Origin: Microbacterium pullorum
Lineage (GTDB): Bacteria; Actinomycetota; Actinomycetes; Actinomycetales; Microbacteriaceae
Direction of reading: 5' to 3'
Assembly: GCF_014836535.1 (NCBI RefSeq)
Contig: NZ_JACSQP010000001.1
Span: 226,401-290,400 of the forward strand
DNA: 64,000 nucleotides
Positions 61,238 through 64,000 of the stretch are shown in pieces. The position numbers were made by a program, and so were the translations under genes. The notes under the pieces are model-generated. The model was not told the DNA's origin, made no database searches, and saw only the letters and a program-made list of their open reading frames with translations. The number at the start of each line of letters is the position of its first letter. Position 1 is the stretch's first letter.

Positions 61238-61879
61238 GTGGCAAAACTCTACTTCCGCTACGGGGCGATGAACTCCGGCAAGTCGACGGCTTTGCTGCAG
61301 GCCGCGTACAACTATGAGGAGCGCGGCCAGCGCGTGCTGCTGGCCAAGCCCGCGATCGACACGAAGGGCGCGGGCGAGGTCTCGAGCCGTCTGGGCATGA
61401 CCCGTCCCGTCGACTTCCTCATCGGCCCGGATGCCGATCTGCGGGCGCTGTTCGCCGAGCACCGTGACCGCGTGCGCTCGGCGGCGGCCGATGAGCTGCT
61501 GCCCGAGGCGAGCACCGATGTGGCGTGCCTGCTCATCGACGAGGCCCAGTTCCTCACCCGGGAGCAGGTGGACGATCTGCTTCGGATCGTGGTGCTCGAT
61601 GGCGTACCGGTTCTCGCCTACGGCATCCGCACCGACTTCCGCACCCACGCCTTCCCGGGTTCTGCCCGGCTGATGGAGCTCGCCCACTCGCTGGAGGAGC
61701 TCAAGACCATCTGCCGCTGTGGACGCAAAGCGCTCTTCAACGCGCGCCTGGTGGGCGGGAGGTTCGTCTTCGACGGCGACCAGGTGGCCATCGATGAGCT
61801 GACCCCCGATCGCGTCACCTACGAGTCGATGTGCGCCGAGTGCTACCTGCGCGAATCCGGCGGACGCCTCGACGGATAA
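61238..61879 (+). CDS. tdk: Thymidine kinase (class II)
   Basis: A 213-aa cytosolic kinase making dTMP. P-loop FRYGAMNSGKSTALLQ; Walker B-like ACLLIDEAQFLTREQ; lasso/zinc ligands CRCGRKALFNARL (two Cys) and YESMCAECYLRE (two Cys). The C-terminus is short and typical. Leaderless start at GTG 61238. Confidence 0.96.
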   Translation: MAKLYFRYGAMNSGKSTALLQAAYNYEERGQRVLLAKPAIDTKGAGEVSSRLGMTRPVDFLIGPDADLRALFAEHRDRVRSAAADELLPEASTDVACLLIDEAQFLTREQVDDLLRIVVLDGVPVLAYGIRTDFRTHAFPGSARLMELAHSLEELKTICRCGRKALFNARLVGGRFVFDGDQVAIDELTPDRVTYESMCAECYLRESGGRLDG

Positions 61880-61904
61880 CGCGACACACGGCCCTCGGCT
61901 TGCT

Positions 61905-61915
61905 TGGTCAGACCA
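61905..61915. promoter_or_regulatory. LldR-type operator O1
   Basis: TGGTCAGACCA, a perfect 11-base palindrome matching the TNGTNNNACNA site of corynebacterial LldR. It lies 40-56 bases before the regulator's start. Confidence 0.8.
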
Positions 61916-61928
61916 TCGGCGTCTATCG

Positions 61929-61939
61929 TGGTCAGACCA
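61929..61939. promoter_or_regulatory. LldR-type operator O2
   Basis: A second identical TGGTCAGACCA, 24 bases centre to centre from O1 and just before the ribosome site GAGGAGGAG. Confidence 0.8.
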
Positions 61940-61960
61940 CGAGGAGGAGGGCCCGTGCCA

Positions 61961-62659
61961 ATGACGGAAAAAAACGAAGCACCGGCACGTGCCTGGAAGG
62001 TCGTGCTCGACAAGATCGAGACCGACCTGATCGAAGGACGCCTCGGCCCCGGCGACCGGCTGCCGTCCGAGCGTGACCTCGTCGCTCAACTGGGGGTCGG
62101 ACGATCCAGCGTGCGCGAAGCGCTGCGCGTGCTCGAGGTGATGGGACTCATCCGCACCGGCACGGGCTCAGGCCCCGGTGCCGGCGCCATCGTGATCTCC
62201 TCGCCCACCGGAGGCATGTCGGCGCTCCTGCGCCTGCAGGTGGCCGCTCAGGGGTTCCCCATCGACGACGTCGTCGCCACGCGCCTGTTCGTGGAGGAGT
62301 GGATCGTCGCGACCCTCGCCGCCAACCCCGCCGCAGATCTTGAGACCGCCCGGGCCACCGTCGAGGCGATGGATGCCGCGCCCCTGCAGCCGGAGGAATT
62401 CCTGGCGCTGGACGCTCAGTTCCACTACGCGCTCGCCGCGGCATCCGAGAACAGCGTCGTCGCCGCCACCATGGCGGGTCTGCGCTCGTCCATCGAGGGG
62501 TACACCTCGCAGATCGCCGCCCGCATCGTCGACTGGCCCGCGGCCAGCGCGCGACTGCGCCACGAACACCACCAGATTCTCGACGCGATCGACGCCGGCG
62601 ACGCCGAGCGCGCTCGCGCGCTCATTCCCCAGCACATCTCCGGCTACTTCGCCCCCTGA
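61961..62659 (+). CDS. lldR: GntR/FadR-family regulator, LldR type
   Basis: A 232-aa regulator with an N-terminal winged helix (residues ~10-75: [49 protein letters not shown] spans it) and a C-terminal FCD ligand-binding helical domain ([26 protein letters not shown] with metal-binding His). It sits directly upstream of lldD and behind two perfect LldR-type operators, so it should repress the lldR-lldD operon until L-lactate is present. GTG 61955 is an alternative start. Confidence 0.88.
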   Translation: MTEKNEAPARAWKVVLDKIETDLIEGRLGPGDRLPSERDLVAQLGVGRSSVREALRVLEVMGLIRTGTGSGPGAGAIVISSPTGGMSALLRLQVAAQGFPIDDVVATRLFVEEWIVATLAANPAADLETARATVEAMDAAPLQPEEFLALDAQFHYALAAASENSVVAATMAGLRSSIEGYTSQIAARIVDWPAASARLRHEHHQILDAIDAGDAERARALIPQHISGYFAP

Positions 62660-62675
62660 CCCCGAGAGGTATTCC

Positions 62676-63959
62676 ATGGTCAAGCGCCAGCTTCCCAAGC
62701 CCACCGAACTGCTCGAGCTGATGCAGTTCAAAAAGCCCGAACTGAACGGAACGAAGCGTCGCCTCGATGGCGCGCTCACGATCGCCGACCTGCAGAAGAT
62801 CGCCAAGCGTCGCACGCCGAAGGCGGCCTTCGATTACACCGACGGTGCCGCTGAGGGCGAGCTCTCGCTCACGCGTGCGCGTCAGGCGTTCGAGGACATC
62901 GAGTTCCACCCCGACATCCTGCGCCCCGCGGCGAACGTCGACACGTCGGTGGAGGTGCTCGGGGGTCGCTCCGCACTGCCATTCGGCATCGCCCCGACCG
63001 GCTTCACCCGGCTCATGCAGACCGAGGGTGAGTCGGCAGGCGCCGGTGCGGCCGCCGCCGCCGGCATCCCCTTCACGCTCTCGACCCTCGGCACCACCTC
63101 GATCGAGGACGTCAAGGCCACGAACCCGAACGGCCGCAACTGGTTCCAGCTGTACGTCATGCGCGATCGTGACATCTCGTACGGGCTGGTGGCCCGCGCC
63201 GCGGCCGCCGGGTTCGACACGCTCATGTTCACCGTCGACACGCCCATCGCCGGCGCGCGACTGCGTGACAAGCGCAACGGCTTCTCCATCCCGCCCCAGC
63301 TGACCATCGGCACCATCATCAACGCGATCCCGCGGCCGTGGTGGTGGATCGACTTCCTCACCACCCCGAAGCTCGAGTTCGCGTCGCTGTCGACCACCGG
63401 CGGCACCGTGGGTGAGCTGCTGAACTCGGCCATGGATCCGACGATCAGCTACGAGGACCTCGAGTACATCCGCAGCATCTGGCCGGGAAAGATCATCATC
63501 AAGGGCGTCCAGAACGTCGCCGACAGCAAGCGCCTCATCGACCTGGGCGTCGACGGAATCGTGCTGTCCAACCACGGCGGTCGCCAGCTCGACCGGGCTC
63601 CCATCCCGTTCCATCTGCTGCCGGAGGTCGTGCGCGAGGTGGGCAAGGATGCCACCGTCATGATCGACACCGGCATCATGAACGGTGCCGACATCGTCGC
63701 CTCGATGGCGCTCGGTGCGAAGTTCACCCTCATCGGCCGCGCCTACCTCTACGGCCTCATGGCCGGTGGGCGGGCCGGCGTCGACCGCACGATCGAGATC
63801 CTGCGCACCGAGATCGAGCGCACGATGGCGCTGCTGGGAGTGTCGAGCATCGAGGAGCTGGAGCCGCGCCACGTCACGCAGCTGCAGCGGCTCACGCCCG
63901 TCGCGCAGCCTGCTGCACGCGCGGCACGGCCTCGCCCGGCGGCCGCCGCGAAGAGCTGA
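62676..63959 (+). CDS. lldD: L-lactate dehydrogenase (quinone, FMN) / alpha-hydroxy-acid oxidase
   Basis: A 427-aa TIM-barrel FMN enzyme oxidising L-lactate to pyruvate with electrons to quinone. Motifs: [106 protein letters not shown] with catalytic His300, and [22 protein letters not shown]. The N-terminal extension of ~35 residues and an Ala/Pro/Arg tail at the C-terminus are typical of actinobacterial LldD. ATG 62676 has GAGAGG upstream. Co-transcribed with lldR (16-base gap). Confidence 0.93.
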   Translation: MVKRQLPKPTELLELMQFKKPELNGTKRRLDGALTIADLQKIAKRRTPKAAFDYTDGAAEGELSLTRARQAFEDIEFHPDILRPAANVDTSVEVLGGRSALPFGIAPTGFTRLMQTEGESAGAGAAAAAGIPFTLSTLGTTSIEDVKATNPNGRNWFQLYVMRDRDISYGLVARAAAAGFDTLMFTVDTPIAGARLRDKRNGFSIPPQLTIGTIINAIPRPWWWIDFLTTPKLEFASLSTTGGTVGELLNSAMDPTISYEDLEYIRSIWPGKIIIKGVQNVADSKRLIDLGVDGIVLSNHGGRQLDRAPIPFHLLPEVVREVGKDATVMIDTGIMNGADIVASMALGAKFTLIGRAYLYGLMAGGRAGVDRTIEILRTEIERTMALLGVSSIEELEPRHVTQLQRLTPVAQPAARAARPRPAAAAKS

Positions 63960-63979
63960 CACCGCACAACGGAAGAGGG

Positions 63980-64000
63980 GCGGCCCCCCGGGGGCGGGCC
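63980..64000 (+). terminator. Probable terminator hairpin after lldD
   Basis: GGCGGCCCCCCGGGGGCGGGCC can form a GC-rich stem (GCCCCC/GGGGGC) about 20 bases after the lldD stop; the window ends here so the T-run cannot be checked. Confidence 0.4.

Overview
The window is chromosomal DNA of a high-GC Gram-positive actinobacterium. About 70% GC (by eye), strong G/C third codon positions, an actinobacterial lysC with an internal start, a leaderless-promoter style (TANNNT box, 6 bases, start codon) and the constant GGATGCC/GGCATCC word all point to Microbacteriaceae, most likely Microbacterium. That assignment is inference: no rRNA gene is present. I saw no phage, plasmid, transposase, integrase or CRISPR array. 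Only an orphan HsdR-N-type protein (786-1868), whose base composition is visibly lower in GC, looks recently acquired.

Layout. 1-13 kb: 41-bp tandem repeats, the orphan HsdR-N protein, MsrA, an F420/PPOX-type protein, an M18 aminopeptidase, a TPR protein, a glycolipid-binding-like protein, a PadR/DUF2834 divergent pair, an ABC1 (UbiB-like) kinase, a DUF222-HNH nuclease, a NERD protein and a membrane protein. 13-15.4 kb: a secreted SLT-type muralytic protein and a lactonase-type beta-propeller. 15.4-22.6 kb: a peptidoglycan-sugar salvage locus (RpiR/MurR regulator, AmiE/YbbE-like serine hydrolase, divergent murQ, ABC importer genes, BadF-type sugar kinase). 22.6-24.5 kb: CoA-pyrophosphatase-like Nudix, Lon-N-domain protein, DUF427. 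24.6-32.1 kb: a mannoside-use operon (ROK regulator, ABC importer, GH38 alpha-mannosidase) with a clear operator/promoter. 32.1-32.6 kb: a repeat-rich spacer.

32.6-43 kb: YcaQ-like glycosylase, bifunctional nuclease, M20 dipeptidase with a Dcu-type transporter, a small monooxygenase, tRNA-Ser(GGA), the TgpA-DUF58-MoxR operon and the small SRP RNA. 43-50 kb: pta-ackA, then a HAD phosphomutase with a GH65 phosphorylase. 50-57.8 kb: a lipoprotein, dnaX-recR, a ThrE-type exporter, lysC (with an internal beta-subunit start) and asd. 57.8-64 kb: mqo, an ECF42-type sigma factor with its YCII/DGPF partner, tdk, and lldR-lldD behind a double operator.

The genes suggest a soil or host-associated heterotroph that recovers muropeptide sugars and mannosides through ABC importers instead of a PTS, uses phosphorolysis of disaccharides, and oxidises lactate and malate through quinone-linked enzymes. 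Neither importer has an ATPase gene here, so a shared MsiK-type ATPase encoded elsewhere is inferred. The most unusual content lies between genes: two families of structured repeats (41-bp tandem units at three loci, and 64-bp imperfect palindromes in both orientations), plus matched regulator/operator pairs that can be read directly.
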